The notes under the pieces: model-generated
What the model saw: the letters and a program-made list of their open reading frames with translations, nothing else
Told to the model about the DNA's origin: nothing
Database searches by the model: none
Part shown: positions 15,717-24,533 of the stretch, piece by piece
Numbering within the stretch: position 1 is the first letter of the stretch
How the letters are laid out: every line of letters starts with the position of its first letter
Made by a program: the position numbers and the translations under genes
Assembly: GCF_015910535.1 (NCBI RefSeq)
Contig: NZ_JACBJG010000013.1
Location: 62,001 to 126,000, forward strand
Source of the DNA: Saccharomonospora sp. NB11
GTDB lineage: Bacteria; Actinomycetota; Actinomycetes; Mycobacteriales; Pseudonocardiaceae
Direction: 5' to 3'
DNA: 64,000 nt

Positions 15717-16463
15717 TCAGGTCGTGCGGCCTCCGTCGACGGGGACGACCGCGCCGGTGACCCAGCCCGAGACGTCGGGGTCGAGCAGCAACCGCACCCA
15801 GGTGCCGATCTCCTCGCCGCGCCCGAACCGTCCCATCGGAGTGGACGCGGTCAGCTCGTCGCGCAGCCGGTCGGTGCCTGCGGCGTCCAGTCCGGTTTCG
15901 TTCCACATCGGAGTGTCGACCGGGCCTGGCATCAGGGCGTTGACCCGGACGTCCGGAGCGAGCTCCCGCGCCAGCGACCGGGTAAGACTGTTGAGGGCCG
16001 CCTTGGTGGCCCCGTAGAACGAGCGGCCGGGCATGGAGAGTGCGCCGCCCACCGACGAGATGTTGACGACGCTGCCGTGGTGGGCCTTGAGCTGAGGCAG
16101 CGCGCACCGGATCAGTTCGGCGGGTGCCTTGACGTTGACGGCGAACATCGCGTCGAACAGGTCGGGGTCGATCGTGTCGAGGCGGCCGAACCGGGCGAGC
16201 CCGGCGTTGTTGACCACCGAGTCGACGCCTCCGAACGCGCGGGTGGCCGCGGCGACGATGCGTTCTCCCGCGCCGGGCGCGCTGACGTCCTGGGTGACGA
16301 CGTTCACCGCGTCGCCGTACTTGTCGGCGAGCGTGCGGAGCGGTTCCTCCCGACGTCCCACGACGGTGACGTTCGCTCCGTCGGCCAGCAAGGTTTCGGT
16401 GATGCCGAGACCGATACCGGTTCCGGCCCCGGTGACGATCACGGACTTCCCGGCGAGTGTCAT
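15717..16463 (-). CDS. short-chain dehydrogenase/reductase
   Basis: A 248-residue classical SDR. It has the NAD(P) motif TGAGTGIGLG, NNAGLARFG, the catalytic Ser in VVNISSVGG and YxxxK in FYGATKAAL, and ends in the usual GAVVPVDGG. ATG 16463 overlaps the stop of the thioesterase gene (ATGA). In the proposed quinaldate branch an oxidoreductase is needed to reduce a keto group (C4) before aromatisation, and this is the best candidate. It could also act on another carbonyl intermediate. Confidence 0.88.
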   Translation of the reverse strand: MTLAGKSVIVTGAGTGIGLGITETLLADGANVTVVGRREEPLRTLADKYGDAVNVVTQDVSAPGAGERIVAAATRAFGGVDSVVNNAGLARFGRLDTIDPDLFDAMFAVNVKAPAELIRCALPQLKAHHGSVVNISSVGGALSMPGRSFYGATKAALNSLTRSLARELAPDVRVNALMPGPVDTPMWNETGLDAAGTDRLRDELTASTPMGRFGRGEEIGTWVRLLLDPDVSGWVTGAVVPVDGGRTT

Positions 16464-17176
16464 CGGACCACCTCGACGAGGTTGTCGCACACGTCGGCGA
16501 CGAGGGCGGTGGGGTCGGTGAGGTGGTGGAAGTGCCCACCGGGCCACGCCCGGACGCTGAACGGGCCGCTGGTGGCATCCGCCCAGGTGGCGAACGAGCC
16601 GTCGGGTACGAGCGGGTCGTCGGTGTTGTAGTGGCAGCGGATCGGGCAGCTCAGCGGCCGCACCGGCGGAGCGGGCCGGTAGGTCTCGTGCAGGGTGATG
16701 TCCGACCGCAGCACCGGGAGCACCAGGTCACGGATCTCGTCGTCGGCGGCGAGGGCGGAGTCGGTGCCCCCGAGCGCGAGCAGGCGCGTCCACAGTTCGT
16801 CGTCGGGGAGCGTGTGCGTGGTGCCGCCGCCCGCGAGTTCCGGCGCCGGACACCCCGACACGAACAGCAGCCGCGGGGAGAAGCCCGCGTCCGTGAGCGC
16901 CCGCGCGGTCTCGTAGGACACCAACGCGCCGAGGCTGTGCCCGAACAGGGCGACGGGAGTTCTGTCGAGCGTGGCCAGCTCCGCCGCGACGGCCGCTCCC
17001 ATCTCGGCCACGCTGCCGGCGGGAGGTTCGGCGAAGCGGTCCGCGTGCTGCGGGTACTGCACAGCGAGCAGCTCGACGCCTTCCGGCACCAGCGGTGCCC
17101 AGGAACGGTAGGTGGTCACCGAGGCGCCGGAGTGGGGGAAGCAGACCAGCCGCAGGGCAGGGTGGTCGTCCCGCAC
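16460..17176 (-). CDS. type II thioesterase
   Basis: About 238 residues, typical size for an external thioesterase. It has LVCFPHSGASVTTYRSW at the start, VALFGHSLGALVSYE (Ser nucleophile) and GGHFHHL with the catalytic His near the end. GTG 17176 is the best-placed start, but no strong ribosome site is visible and GTG 17227 is possible. It heads the minus-strand operon of thioesterase, SDR, aminotransferase, halogenase, flavin reductase and regulator. In related pathways such an enzyme releases beta-hydroxytryptophan from the A-PCP carrier. The second type II thioesterase at 33365 is better placed for editing the NRPS. Confidence 0.85.
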   Translation of the reverse strand: MRDDHPALRLVCFPHSGASVTTYRSWAPLVPEGVELLAVQYPQHADRFAEPPAGSVAEMGAAVAAELATLDRTPVALFGHSLGALVSYETARALTDAGFSPRLLFVSGCPAPELAGGGTTHTLPDDELWTRLLALGGTDSALAADDEIRDLVLPVLRSDITLHETYRPAPPVRPLSCPIRCHYNTDDPLVPDGSFATWADATSGPFSVRAWPGGHFHHLTDPTALVADVCDNLVEVVR

Positions 17177-17347
17177 GCCGCGTAGCGTCCGTAGCCAACC
17201 TCGCTCACGTGATCGTCCTGGCTTCACGCCCACAGCGTCACCAGAACCTCCGCCACCTTCGGTCAATCTGTCAAAGCTCTGTCGACTGTGCTGTGTCGAA
17301 TCGGGTTCGTGCCCGAACCTGGGGGCGTCGCAACCGAGGAGGAGACC

Positions 17348-18970
17348 ATGCTGGACGGTTTCGTGCCCTGGCCGCCCGACTTCGCCGAGCGCTACCGCCG
17401 GGCCGGTTACTGGAAAGGACTGTCGCTTCGACAGTTGCTTTCCGAGAGTGCCGAGCGCAGGCCGGACAAGGTCGCCGTGGTGGACGGGACCCGCCGGGTC
17501 TCCTACTCCGAATTGGTCGACGAGACCGACCGGATCGCAGCCGGTCTGCTCGACCTGGGTATCGGCAGCGGCGACCGCGTGATCCTGCACCTGCCCAACG
17601 TCGTGGAGTTCCTGTCGACCCTCTGCGCGATGTTCAGCATCGGCGCGATCCCGGTGCTGGCGTTGCCGGGACACCGCCGGGACGAGATCAGCCACCTCGT
17701 GCGGGCATCGGACGCGGTGGCCTACGTGGGGCCGGACCGCTTCCAGGGCTTCGACTACCGGACGCTCGCCCGCGAGGTCCGCGAGGATATCCCCGCGCTG
17801 AAGCACGTCGTCGTGGCAGGGGAGGCCGAGGAGTTCACGGCACTGTCCGAACTGGCCCGTAGCGACAAGCGGGAGCTTCCGCCGGTCGACCCGTCGACGG
17901 TGGCGTTGCTGTTGCTCTCGGGCGGGACCACCGGGGTGCCGAAGCTGATCCCCCGGACCCATGACGACTACGCGTACAACATCCGCGCGTGCGCCGAGGT
18001 GGCGGGCTTCGATGAAAACGGCGTCTACCTGGCCGCGAACCCCGTCCCCCACAACGCCGCCCTCGGCTGTCCCGGCGCGTTGGGCGCGGTGCTGCTGGGC
18101 GGCAAGGCCGTGCTGGCCGCCAACCCCAGTCCCGACGACGTGTTCCCGCTGATCGAGCGCGAAGGCGTCACCCTGACGACCCTGGTGCCCGCCTTGGCGC
18201 TGTTGTGGGCGGAGGCGGCGCAGCTCATGCCGGTCGACATGAGTGGCGTGACGATCCAGGTGGGCAGCTCGAAGTTCGGCCCGACGGCGGCCGAGCGGGT
18301 CAGCACGAACCTGGGGTGCCGCCTCATGAACGTGTACGGCATCGGCGAGGGACTCATCACCCACACCCGCCGGGACGACCCGCCGGAGGTGGTGTTCGGC
18401 ACGGAGGGCAGGCCGATCTGCCCCGACGACGAGATCAAGATCGTCGACTCCGAGGACAACGAGGTCGCCGTCGGCGAGGTCGGTGAACTCCTCACGCGCG
18501 GCCCGTACACGATCCGCGGCTACTTCGCCGCGCCGGAGCACAACCGTCGCTCGTTCACCACCGACGGTTTCTACCGCTCCGGTGACTTGGCGAGGATGAC
18601 CGAGGACGGCAACGTCGTCATCGAGGGCCGCCTGAAGGACATCATCCACCACATGGGGGAGAAGGTCTCGGCGGAGGAAGTGGAAGGACACGTCCTGACC
18701 CATCCCCGCGTGCGGGACGCCGCCGTGGTCGGCATTCCGGACGAGGAGCTGGACGAACGACTCTGTGTCTTCGTGATCCTCAAGGGACACGCCGACGGTG
18801 AGGCGGGGGAGCTGTCCCTGCGGGAGCTGCGTGACCACATCCGACAGCGCGGGCTGGCGGCCTACAAGCTGCCGGACGAGCTGGTCGTGTTGTCGGACTT
18901 CCCCCGCACACCCGTCGGGAAGATCGACAAGAAGTCACTCCGCGAGAGCCGTGGCCGCGGCGCCGAGTGA
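17348..18970 (+). CDS. aryl acid-AMP ligase (EntE/DhbE type), altered pocket
   Basis: A 540-residue stand-alone adenylate-forming enzyme that activates an aromatic acid and loads it on an aryl carrier domain. It shows LLLLSGGTTGVPKLIPRTHD, the aryl-acid motif PVPHNAALGCPGALG (about residues 230-244), VYGIGEGLITHTR and FPRTPVGKIDKKSL. The Asn that binds the carboxylate/ortho group in 2,3-DHB and salicylate ligases is kept, but the residue after it (Tyr in DhbE) is Ala, which would leave room for a bicyclic acid. The common INRGGEK segment reads IHHMGEK. ATG 17348 follows GAGGAGGAG. No salicylate or DHB synthase is present, so 3-hydroxyquinaldic acid is the proposed substrate. Confidence 0.88.
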   Translation: MLDGFVPWPPDFAERYRRAGYWKGLSLRQLLSESAERRPDKVAVVDGTRRVSYSELVDETDRIAAGLLDLGIGSGDRVILHLPNVVEFLSTLCAMFSIGAIPVLALPGHRRDEISHLVRASDAVAYVGPDRFQGFDYRTLAREVREDIPALKHVVVAGEAEEFTALSELARSDKRELPPVDPSTVALLLLSGGTTGVPKLIPRTHDDYAYNIRACAEVAGFDENGVYLAANPVPHNAALGCPGALGAVLLGGKAVLAANPSPDDVFPLIEREGVTLTTLVPALALLWAEAAQLMPVDMSGVTIQVGSSKFGPTAAERVSTNLGCRLMNVYGIGEGLITHTRRDDPPEVVFGTEGRPICPDDEIKIVDSEDNEVAVGEVGELLTRGPYTIRGYFAAPEHNRRSFTTDGFYRSGDLARMTEDGNVVIEGRLKDIIHHMGEKVSAEEVEGHVLTHPRVRDAAVVGIPDEELDERLCVFVILKGHADGEAGELSLRELRDHIRQRGLAAYKLPDELVVLSDFPRTPVGKIDKKSLRESRGRGAE

Positions 18971-19672
18971 CGAGCGCACGGCGTCCAGCACGACCGGCCA
19001 GTGCCCGGACTCCGGGTCGACGAGGTCGAAATGGTGAGCGTGGGGCAGCACCGACGACTCCGCCGGGCTGTCCTCGCTCAGCGCCACCGGGACCGTCGCG
19101 TCGTGCCTGCCGTGCATCAACAGGACGCCGGGGCTGCCGGGGGTGAGCCGTCGCCGCGGGTTCAGGGCGGCGTAGCGGTGCGGTAGTCGGCGTGGTGTCC
19201 CGCCCATCCAGGCGGCCACCGCGCCGTTCCCGAGGTTCAGCTCCACCGCGCGGTCGAGGTCGGCGACCGGGGCCAGCGCAAGCACGGCGGTGGGACGTCC
19301 GTAGGCGCGGGTCAGTGCCAGCATGCCGCCTGCCGAGTGGCCCACCCACAGCGCGGGACGCAGCCGAGCCTCGGCGAGGTCGAGGTCCGCGACCGACAGC
19401 CACGGGCGTCCGGGAACCCGTCGGTACTCCAGCAGCGCCACCCGCACGCCGAGCCGGGCGAGGGCACGCGCGGTGGAGCGAGCGTGACTGCGGTCGATCG
19501 TGGGGCGGAAGTAGCCGCCGTGGACGAACGCGACCACGGGACCCGAGTCGCCGATCAATTCGACGATCTGATCGGGATGCGGACCGTAGGAAAGCGTCTC
19601 GCCCGCGTTGCCTGCCTGCCGTTGCAGTCGGTCGAGTGTTTCCGTTTCCCGGCGTTCGAAACCGTTGGTCAT
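18935..19672 (-). CDS. alpha/beta hydrolase, probable N-formylkynurenine formamidase
   Basis: A 245-residue alpha/beta hydrolase. It has the HGGYF motif (AFVHGGYFRP) typical of kynurenine formamidases and hormone-sensitive-lipase-like esterases, the nucleophile elbow WVGHSAGGM and a late acid (HGRHDATVP) and His (PHAHHFDLVD). It would remove the formyl group made by the dioxygenase. The start at ATG 19672 has no strong ribosome site. Its 3-prime end overlaps the convergent AMP ligase by 36 bases. A carboxylesterase role cannot be excluded, but no other formamidase is visible in the cluster. Confidence 0.82.
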   Translation of the reverse strand: MTNGFERRETETLDRLQRQAGNAGETLSYGPHPDQIVELIGDSGPVVAFVHGGYFRPTIDRSHARSTARALARLGVRVALLEYRRVPGRPWLSVADLDLAEARLRPALWVGHSAGGMLALTRAYGRPTAVLALAPVADLDRAVELNLGNGAVAAWMGGTPRRLPHRYAALNPRRRLTPGSPGVLLMHGRHDATVPVALSEDSPAESSVLPHAHHFDLVDPESGHWPVVLDAVRSSLGAAATALAE

Positions 19673-19812
19673 CGAACAGGAATATCGCAATCGAGAATGC
19701 GTGCCAATCGTGTGCTCGGGCGCATGTGAAACCGTCACATCGGGCATTGAGTAATTCACGAGAACGCCGGGTGTTGCGTGGATTGCCGCCCTTGTCGAAG
19801 TGTTGGTACGGT

Positions 19813-19832
19813 CTTGTCGAAAACGTGACAAG
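19813..19832. promoter_or_regulatory. inverted repeat upstream of NRPS 1
   Basis: CTTGTCGAAAACGTGACAAG contains 6-bp arms CTTGTC and GACAAG in a divergent 277-base gap between the formamidase and the NRPS. A second partial copy (CCTTGTCGAA) lies about 20 bases upstream near 19791. It could be an operator of the pathway regulator. The gap is visibly richer in A+T than the flanking genes. Confidence 0.4.
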
Positions 19833-19949
19833 TGCGTTTTTCAGTCAATACAGTATCCCGAGTCGGCCGAACGAATTGTTATTCACGTCGGTTGTCGTCG
19901 GCGTGATGTGTGCCGCCGTGGAGTCGATCGCGCGCGAGGGAGCCGAGAC

Positions 19950-22900
19950 GTGTTACCGGAGAACAAACAGCGCGACACCGGAGCCCGCGCCGCCGCGGAA
20001 TCGTTGCTGAGTCCCGACGAGTTGCGCCGGGCCGTCGGTGAGTTGTTGGGCGTCGAGCTGTCGGAGGCCGACGACGACGCCAACCTCTTCGAACTCGGAT
20101 TGCAGTCACTGTCGCTGATGCGGCTGGCGGGCCGGCTGAACCGGGCCGGAGCCGAGATCAAGTTCGCACAGCTCTCGGAGGACCCGAGGCTGTCGGCGTG
20201 GTTCGCGTTGCTGACGCCCGGAACCGGCGAGCCGGTGACGCCGGTCGAGCCCGCGGAGGAGGCTCCGCGACCCGAGCCGGTCGGGGAGGTCGCCATCGAC
20301 CGGCCGTTCCCGCTCACCGCCGTGCAGCAGGCCTACTTCATCGGTCGGGCCGACGACCAGCCGCTCGGCGGTGTGAGTTGCCACGCCTACCTGGAGTTCG
20401 ACGCGCCCGACGTCGATCCGGATCGGCTGGAGAAGGCGGTGCGGCTGTTGGTGGAGCGGCATCCGATGTTGCGGGTGTCGTTCACCGACGACGCGACCCA
20501 GCAGGTGCTTCCCGTGTCGCCCTGGCCGGGTGTGACCGTGCACGACCACCGTGAACTCTCGGCGGAGGACGCGACGGAGGCGGCGCTGGCGCTGCGCGAG
20601 CGGCTCTCCCACCGGCGGCTGGAGGTGGAGCGGGGCGAGGTCATCGACGTCCAGATCTCCCGCCTGCCGTACGGGGTGGACCGGCTGCACTTCAACGTCG
20701 ACCTGCTCGCGGCCGACCTCGCCAGCATCCGCGTGCTGTTGGCGGACCTCGCCGTGTTCTACGGCGACACGGGTGATCTGCCAGACCTCACCTACACGTT
20801 CGACCGGTACCTCGCCGAACAGGACGCGGTTCGTGCGCGCGACCGGGAGCGGGCGAAGGCGTACTGGCAGGAACGCCTGCCGAACCTGCCGAGTGGACCG
20901 AAACTGCCGCTCGCGCTCGACCCGGAGACGGTCACCTCGCCCCGGTTCGTCCGCCGCTCGCACGAGCTGTCGGCCGAGGAGTGGGGCCGCATCGAACGCC
21001 GGGCTGCCGAGGCCGGGATCACGCCGTCGGTGGTGCTGGCCACGGCGTTCTCCCTGGTGCTGAGCCGGTGGAGCGGAAGCGACCACTTCCTGCTCAACCT
21101 GCCGCTGTTCGACCGTGACCTCGACGCGCACCCGCAGCTCGACCGGATCGTCGCCGACTTCACGGGCCTGGTGCTGCTGGAGGTCGAACTCGAACAGGAG
21201 AGCTTCACCGAGTGCGCCAAGGCCATTCAGCGGCGGATGCACTCCGACATCGGCCACGCCGCCTACTCCGGGGTCGAGGTGCTGCGCGACTTCATCCGCA
21301 CCGACCTCGACGCGCCCCGGACCGCTCCGGTGGTCTTCGCCTGTGACCTGTCCGCGCCGTTGGTGCCGGACGACTTCGTCGCGCGGTTCGGCGAGCCGAC
21401 GTGGATGTTGTCGCAGACTCCGCAGATCTGGCTCGATCACCAGGTCTACCGCACCCGCGAGGGCGGCGTGCTGCTCGTCTGGGACGCGGTCGACGAACTG
21501 TTCCCGGCCGGTGTGCTCGATGCGATGATGGCCAGCTACCAAACCCTGGTCCGGCGGTTGCTGACCGACGACTGGGACGCCGCGGTCGGTGAGCTGCCTC
21601 TGCCCGCCGAGCAACGGCAGCGGCGCACGGCGGTCAACTCGACCACTCGCCCTCTGACCGAGAACCTCCTGCACACGGTCTTCTTCGAGCAGGCAGCCGC
21701 CCGAGCGGGACGGCCCGCGTTGCTGTGGGGCGAGGCCGGCGTGACGACCCATGACGAGCTGGCCCGGCGTGCGCTGTGCGTCGCGGGCGCGCTCGCGGAG
21801 CGAGGTGTCGGGCGAGGCGACTACGTCGCCGTGACGGCACCCAAGGGAGCCGATCAGATCACTGCCGTGCTCGGGGTTCTCGCCGCCGGTGCGGCGTACG
21901 TGCCGATCGGTGTGGACCAACCCGCCGAACGACGGGCCCGCATCCTCGACCTCAGCGGCGCGAAGATTGTGCTCGACGGCACCGGCGGGTTGTCGCTCGA
22001 CGGGTTCGACGTGTTGCCGATCGACGAGGCGTCGGCGGCTCGGCCGCTTCCCGCGCCGGTACCGTCCACTCCGGACGACCCCGCGTACGTGATCTTCACG
22101 TCGGGCTCCACTGGCCTGCCCAAGGGCGTGGAGGTCAGCCATCGCGCCGCGGTGAACACGGTGGAGGACGTCAACGAACGCTTCGGCATCGGCCCGGACG
22201 ACCGAGTGCTGGCGGTGTCCGCGCTCGACTTCGACCTGTCGGTGTGGGACGTCTTCGGGTTCCTCGCCGTGGGTGGTGCGGCGGTGCTGGTCTCCGAGTC
22301 CGGACGCCGCGACGCGGTCGAATGGCTCACTCTCTGCCGGCGGCACGGCGTGACGGTGTGGAACACCGTCCCGGCGCTGCTCGACATGGTGCTGACCGCG
22401 GCCGGGGAGACCGAGTTGCCCCCGACCATGCGGTTGGCGCTGCTCTCCGGCGACTGGATCGGCCTTGACCTGCCGGGCAGGTTGGCCCGGGCCTCGAAGG
22501 GCCGCTGCCGGTTGATCGCCCTCGGCGGTGCGACCGAGGCCGCCATCTGGTCGAATGCCTTCGAAGTCACCGAGGTTCCCGGCGGCTGGCGGTCGATCCC
22601 GTACGGCACCCCGCTGCGCAACCAGAAGTTCCGCGTCGTCGACGACCAGGGCCGGGACTGCCCCGACTGGGTCCCGGGCGAGCTGTGGATCGGTGGGGCG
22701 GGTGTCGCGCTCGGCTACCGCGGCGACCCCGAGCTGACCGCGGCCCGGTTCCCGGTGGTGGACGGCGAGCGCTGGTATCGCACCGGCGACCTCGGTCGGT
22801 ACTGGCCCGACGGCAACCTGGAGTTCCTGGGACGGCTCGACCAGCAGGTGAAGATCAACGGCTTCCGGGTGGAGCTGGGTGAGATCGAGGCGTGCCTGCA

Positions 22901-24533
22901 GGCGCACCCGGCGATCTCGCAGGCCGTGGCGGTCCCGTTCACCGAGGGGCGGCGCGAGCTCGTCGCCGCCGTGGTCGAACGGGCACCGGTTCCAGAGGAG
23001 GACGCTGCCGCCGAGAGCGTGGAGCCCACCACCGACCACGCCTTCCTGCCGCCCGCGACCGAGGTCGGCGCGCAGGACGACCCCGACCGCCTCCAGCATC
23101 ACCTGGTGGAGGCCACACTCGCCGACGTCGTCGCACCCGCGTTCGCGTCGGGTGAGGGCACTCCGGCCGCGTGTGCCGAGCAGGCACCCGTGCTGGACGT
23201 CTGGCTCGACTACCTCGTGCGGCGTGACGTGGTCGAGCGCGCAGGCGTGGCGTATCGGCCCGGGTCCCGTTGGGCCGAGGTGACGTCACCGGACTGGAGG
23301 CGCGCCGTCGTCGACTCCACCGCGGGCACCCCGCTGGAGTCGGTGGCGACGGCGTTGCAGTGGGCCACCCCGCTGTTCAAGGCCGTCGTCGCTGGGGAGG
23401 CCGACGCGACGGCGCTGCTCGACGACCCGGTGTTGGCGCCTGACGCGTTGGCCGATGCGATGCCCGGCACGGCACGCTGCCTGGACGTGCTCGCGCAGGA
23501 TCTGCGCGAACAGAAGGACGGTGTCACACCGCTGACGGTCGCCGACTGGGACGCGGGCGGCCGGGGCGCGGTGCGCCTGCTCACCGCGCTCGGTGGGGCT
23601 GCGGATGCGATCGACTACACGGTGCTCGGCAGTTCTGCGGCGACGGTGACCGCCGCCGAGGCCGCCGTCCGCGAGGCCGGAGCGAAGGCCCGGACGGCGT
23701 TGCAGGGCGAGGCGGTGATCGCGAGCGACCATCTGCACGCGTTCGACGCCGTGATCGCCAACAACGTGCTGCACCGCATGGCGGACCCGGACTCGGCGGT
23801 GGCGACGACAGCGCTGCTGCTCGCCCCGGGTGGTCGGCTCTATCTCGTCGAACGCACGTACCCGGCGCCGCTCGCGCTGGTGACCGCGCTGCCGTTGGAG
23901 GCGCGGGCGGGTCGCTTCTCCGACGGACACCGGCCCGGGCCGTGGCTCTCCGGTCGGGAGCGCTGGCGGCAGGCCTGTGGGCGGGCCGGGCTGCGGAACG
24001 TGACGGTGCGGCACTCCGAGGAGACCGGCGAGGTGCTGATCAGTGCCGACCGGCCGGACACGGCGACCGCCATCGACCCGGAACAGGTGCGGCTGTGGGC
24101 CGCGGACCTGCTGCCCGAGCACATGGTTCCGGACCGGCTCGTCGTGCTGCCGACGCTGCCGCTGAGTGCGAACGGCAAGGTCGACCGGCGGCAGATCCGC
24201 ACGGTGCTCGACCAGTCCGCCGAGCGGCCCCGCGACGTGGGCGATCCCCCGCGTGGTGCCACCGAGGTGGCCGTCGCCGAACGGTGGGCGGCGTTGCTCG
24301 GACTTGCCTCCCTCGGCAGGGAGGAGAACTTCTTCCGGCTCGGCGGGGACAGCCTGCTGGCCACGCGGTTCGTCGCCGACGTGCGCGCCACGTGGAACGT
24401 GGAGCTGCCCATGCGGGAGGTCATGCGCGCGCCGACGGTCGCCGCGGTGGGCGCGTTGATCGACCACCTCGTCGCCGAGGGCGACCGGCCGGCTGACGGG
24501 ATCGACGACGGCTTCGAAGAGGGTGCGGTGTGA
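19950..24533 (+). CDS. NRPS 1: ArCP-Cy-A(Cys)-[degenerate MT/E]-PCP
   Basis: A 1527-residue pyochelin-PchE-like synthetase. The N-terminal aryl carrier has its Ser near residue 53 (LFELGLQSLSLM). The cyclisation domain starts near 116 (FPLTAVQQAYFIGR), carries DLLAADLAS (DxxxxDxxS) and TPQIWLDHQ. The A domain (TSGSTGLPKG near 716) has code D-L-W-N-L-S-L-I-W, one step from the canonical cysteine code. About 355 residues (about 1009-1364) are inserted between A8 and A9; they have a methyltransferase-like shape (FDAVIANNVLHRM) but no glycine-rich SAM motif, as in the PchE epimerase. The PCP Ser is near 1465 (RLGGDSLLA). It starts at GTG 19950 after GAGGGAG; codon 2 is TTA. It condenses the aryl acid with cysteine and cyclises to a thiazoline, probably epimerised. 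Confidence 0.92.
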   Translation: MLPENKQRDTGARAAAESLLSPDELRRAVGELLGVELSEADDDANLFELGLQSLSLMRLAGRLNRAGAEIKFAQLSEDPRLSAWFALLTPGTGEPVTPVEPAEEAPRPEPVGEVAIDRPFPLTAVQQAYFIGRADDQPLGGVSCHAYLEFDAPDVDPDRLEKAVRLLVERHPMLRVSFTDDATQQVLPVSPWPGVTVHDHRELSAEDATEAALALRERLSHRRLEVERGEVIDVQISRLPYGVDRLHFNVDLLAADLASIRVLLADLAVFYGDTGDLPDLTYTFDRYLAEQDAVRARDRERAKAYWQERLPNLPSGPKLPLALDPETVTSPRFVRRSHELSAEEWGRIERRAAEAGITPSVVLATAFSLVLSRWSGSDHFLLNLPLFDRDLDAHPQLDRIVADFTGLVLLEVELEQESFTECAKAIQRRMHSDIGHAAYSGVEVLRDFIRTDLDAPRTAPVVFACDLSAPLVPDDFVARFGEPTWMLSQTPQIWLDHQVYRTREGGVLLVWDAVDELFPAGVLDAMMASYQTLVRRLLTDDWDAAVGELPLPAEQRQRRTAVNSTTRPLTENLLHTVFFEQAAARAGRPALLWGEAGVTTHDELARRALCVAGALAERGVGRGDYVAVTAPKGADQITAVLGVLAAGAAYVPIGVDQPAERRARILDLSGAKIVLDGTGGLSLDGFDVLPIDEASAARPLPAPVPSTPDDPAYVIFTSGSTGLPKGVEVSHRAAVNTVEDVNERFGIGPDDRVLAVSALDFDLSVWDVFGFLAVGGAAVLVSESGRRDAVEWLTLCRRHGVTVWNTVPALLDMVLTAAGETELPPTMRLALLSGDWIGLDLPGRLARASKGRCRLIALGGATEAAIWSNAFEVTEVPGGWRSIPYGTPLRNQKFRVVDDQGRDCPDWVPGELWIGGAGVALGYRGDPELTAARFPVVDGERWYRTGDLGRYWPDGNLEFLGRLDQQVKINGFRVELGEIEACLQAHPAISQAVAVPFTEGRRELVAAVVERAPVPEEDAAAESVEPTTDHAFLPPATEVGAQDDPDRLQHHLVEATLADVVAPAFASGEGTPAACAEQAPVLDVWLDYLVRRDVVERAGVAYRPGSRWAEVTSPDWRRAVVDSTAGTPLESVATALQWATPLFKAVVAGEADATALLDDPVLAPDALADAMPGTARCLDVLAQDLREQKDGVTPLTVADWDAGGRGAVRLLTALGGAADAIDYTVLGSSAATVTAAEAAVREAGAKARTALQGEAVIASDHLHAFDAVIANNVLHRMADPDSAVATTALLLAPGGRLYLVERTYPAPLALVTALPLEARAGRFSDGHRPGPWLSGRERWRQACGRAGLRNVTVRHSEETGEVLISADRPDTATAIDPEQVRLWAADLLPEHMVPDRLVVLPTLPLSANGKVDRRQIRTVLDQSAERPRDVGDPPRGATEVAVAERWAALLGLASLGREENFFRLGGDSLLATRFVADVRATWNVELPMREVMRAPTVAAVGALIDHLVAEGDRPADGIDDGFEEGAV

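Noticed and set aside
14374-16017. 547-codon plus-strand frame opposite the aminotransferase
   Set aside because: Shadow of a well-defined PLP enzyme; no recognisable domain.
22977-24043. Functional C-methyltransferase domain in NRPS 1
   Set aside because: The SAM-binding glycine-rich motif is missing, so methylation is unlikely; an epimerase role fits better.
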